Below are positions 62,754-64,000 of a stretch of DNA of 64,000 nucleotides, piece after piece. Position 1 is the stretch's first letter; each line of letters opens with the position of its first letter. Under the pieces are notes generated by a model. It worked only from the letters and a program-made list of their open reading frames with translations. It did not search any database and had not been told where the DNA came from. The translations under genes and the position numbers were made by a program. The DNA comes from DSOI01 sp041394885 (GTDB lineage: Bacteria; Acidobacteriota; Terriglobia; Bryobacterales; Bryobacteraceae), in assembly GCA_041394885.1 (NCBI GenBank), contig JAWKHI010000025.1, positions 42,157 through 106,156 of the forward strand, in the 5' to 3' direction.

Positions 62754-63413
62754 TTAGGAGCGGCGGACGAGCACTTCCTCGAGCGGCTTCTTCGCGATCG
62801 CGGGCACGGCGGCGTCCGCGGCGGGATAGCCCACCGGGATCAGCAGAAATGGCCTTTCATTGGCCGGGCGCTCCAGGATTTTCTGCAGAAAACCCATTGG
62901 GCTGGGGGTGTGGGTGAGGGTCGCCAGGCCGGCCAGGTGCAGCGCGGCGAGCAGGAAGCCGGTGGCGATGCCGACCGATTCCGACACATAGTAGTGCTTG
63001 CGCCTTCCACCCTGGCTGTCCAGGCCGTAGTCGATCCGGAAGACAACGATCAGGTAGGGCGCCACCTCGAGAAAGTCCTTGTGCCAGTCGGTGCCGAACG
63101 GCGCGAGCGCTTCCAGCCATTCGTCGGGGAAGCGCCGCTCGTAGTTTTCCTTTTCCTCCTGCTCGGCGGCGATACGGATGGCCCGTTTGAGCGCGGGATC
63201 GGAAACCACTACGAATCGCCACGGCTGTTGGTTGGCGCCCGAAGGGGCCGACGCTGCCGCGGCAATGGCGTTCTCGATCGCCTCGTAGGGCACAGGGTCC
63301 GGAGCGAAGTGGCGCACGGACCGGCGCGCGGATAGCGCCTGCCGGAACGCGGCCGCGCGGCGGACCTGTTCGGGCTCGGCCACCCGTTCAAAGGCCAGTG
63401 GTTGAAAGTTCAC
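62754..63413 (-). CDS. nitroreductase-family flavoprotein
   Basis: A 219-residue FMN-dependent nitroreductase-fold protein starting at the GTG at 63411-63413. FMN-binding motif SARRSVRHFAPDPVPYEAIE is at about 28-47, followed by AAASAPSGANQQPWRFVVVS. A long middle lid (ENYERRFPDEWLEALAPFGT) and GIATGFLLAALHLAGLATLT with LERPANERPFLLIPVGYP complete the fold. The lid and sequence order resemble the BluB/iodotyrosine-deiodinase branch. The true substrate is unknown. It lies 9 bases after the truncated hydrolase gene and is probably co-transcribed with it. Confidence 0.85.
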   Translation of the reverse strand: MNFQPLAFERVAEPEQVRRAAAFRQALSARRSVRHFAPDPVPYEAIENAIAAAASAPSGANQQPWRFVVVSDPALKRAIRIAAEQEEKENYERRFPDEWLEALAPFGTDWHKDFLEVAPYLIVVFRIDYGLDSQGGRRKHYYVSESVGIATGFLLAALHLAGLATLTHTPSPMGFLQKILERPANERPFLLIPVGYPAADAAVPAIAKKPLEEVLVRRS

Positions 63414-63422
63414 TCGCCCATC

Positions 63423-64000
63423 CTAGAATCCGGACGCGTAGCCGTGATCGTAGCGCCCTTCGAGCACCCCCTCGATCTGCATCGTCAGGAACACATGGTC
63501 CGGCTTGCCTTGCAGCGCATAGAGGCGCCGGGTGAGCTCGTACGCGGCCGGCATGCGCGCGTAGAAGTTGAGGCGGCGCGGAGCCAGCAGCGCGGCGGCC
63601 TCGGGGAGATCGGTGTGCCGCATCACGTTGAGAAACACGGGGCCGTGCAGATGGCTCTCGGGAGGGTCGATGAGCGTCACCTGGGCCACCGCCGGATCGA
63701 GAATCGCCGCGTACAGGGCCAGCGCGCCGGAGACGCCGCTGCCCATCACCATGATCCGCGCCGGATCCACCTGGCTCTCCGCCCGTAGCGCTTCGATCCC
63801 GCGCTGCACGTCCCACAGCCGCATCATGTCCACTGTCAGGCCGGTGTGCATCGCGTTCCGGAGTGTGTCTTTCCAAAAGGACTTATCCCAGGAAATCTCG
63901 CCGACTCCGCGTGGGTAAATCGCCGCGCGCACGCTGTTGTTTCGCGAATTGACGCCGCGCAGCAGCGCGTCTATGGCGCGCGGATCCTCGCCTTCGCTGG
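63423..64000 (-). CDS. alpha/beta-hydrolase-like protein (5' end outside window)
   Basis: The C-terminal 191 residues are present; the frame is open to base 64000 and continues outside, so a GTG at 63932 is probably internal. The order is a helix-rich lead (LRNAMHTGLTVDMMRLWDVQ, RGIEALRAE), the nucleophile-elbow region RIMVMGSGVSGALALYAAIL, then VTLIDPPESHLHGP and a terminal YDHGYASGF. It resembles large acetylxylan-esterase or peptidase-like hydrolases of Acidobacteria. The elbow reads MGSGVSG with Gly at the usual Ser position, so it may not be catalytic, or it uses another residue. Confidence 0.6.
   Translation of the reverse strand, partial: SEGEDPRAIDALLRGVNSRNNSVRAAIYPRGVGEISWDKSFWKDTLRNAMHTGLTVDMMRLWDVQRGIEALRAESQVDPARIMVMGSGVSGALALYAAILDPAVAQVTLIDPPESHLHGPVFLNVMRHTDLPEAAALLAPRRLNFYARMPAAYELTRRLYALQGKPDHVFLTMQIEGVLEGRYDHGYASGF

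Overview
The window looks like a chromosomal segment of a high-GC, Gram-negative acidobacterium, most likely of the Bryobacterales/Solibacter group. The basis is the gene content: tandem Oar-like TonB-dependent receptors with a carboxypeptidase-regulatory-like N-terminus, CRTAC1/ASPIC proteins, PSD1 (DUF1549/DUF1553) plus DUF1501 pairs, PEP-CTERM proteins, and Omp85, SurA-like and TamB proteins for the outer membrane. The lineage is inferred from these families, not from a marker gene. I saw no rRNA, tRNA, CRISPR array, phage or insertion sequence, and no gene-free stretch exceeds 300 bases.

Layout. 1-3.2 kb: a partial GNAT acetyltransferase, rluE and a short run of unrecognised proteins. 3.2-13.5 kb: a PIN-domain remnant, then three very similar TonB-dependent receptors on the minus strand, each with its own promoter. 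13.6-19.2 kb: a secreted CRTAC1/ASPIC protein coupled to a TPR protein, then a double metallo-beta-lactamase-fold protein and a ThiF/MoeB-type E1 on the minus strand. 19.2-29.6 kb: an outer-membrane biogenesis run (Omp85 with many POTRA domains, SurA-N-like chaperone, TamB), then a DUF2103 protein and comEC. 29.6-34.0 kb, minus: an alkyltransferase-like protein, a DUF2007-like protein, an esterase, an anSME-type radical SAM enzyme and a PQQ-type propeller with EF-hands. 34.1-36.6 kb: an SDR protein and an ABC-F ATPase. 36.7-46.2 kb, minus: a long run containing fadN-fadA-fadE (beta-oxidation), a small P-loop kinase, TPR and PD40 proteins and a core-MetE-like protein, ending at a strong terminator. 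46-53 kb: a VCBS protein, two PEP-CTERM proteins, and a DUF1501/PSD1 pair whose PSD1 gene carries a one-base frameshift. 53.2-60.4 kb: a compact seven-gene plus-strand operon. 60.5-64 kb: a CHRD protein, a second DUF1501 protein, a nitroreductase and a truncated hydrolase.

The most interesting system is the seven-gene operon: PspA (ESCRT-III superfamily), a membrane-anchored solute-binding domain fused to an OmpA peptidoglycan-binding domain, an SsuC-like permease, an SsuB-like ATPase, a membrane-anchored coiled-coil protein, a two-part AAA+ ATPase and a 94-residue helical protein. Tight spacing and overlaps imply one envelope machine. A reasonable hypothesis is a cell-wall-tethered ABC complex coupled to PspA polymers that the AAA+ protein remodels, in the manner of Vps4 and ESCRT-III.

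At the largest scale, the plus strand is C-rich from about 3.4 to 42 kb and G-rich on both sides, whatever the gene orientation. This suggests that a block of about 39 kb has been inverted.
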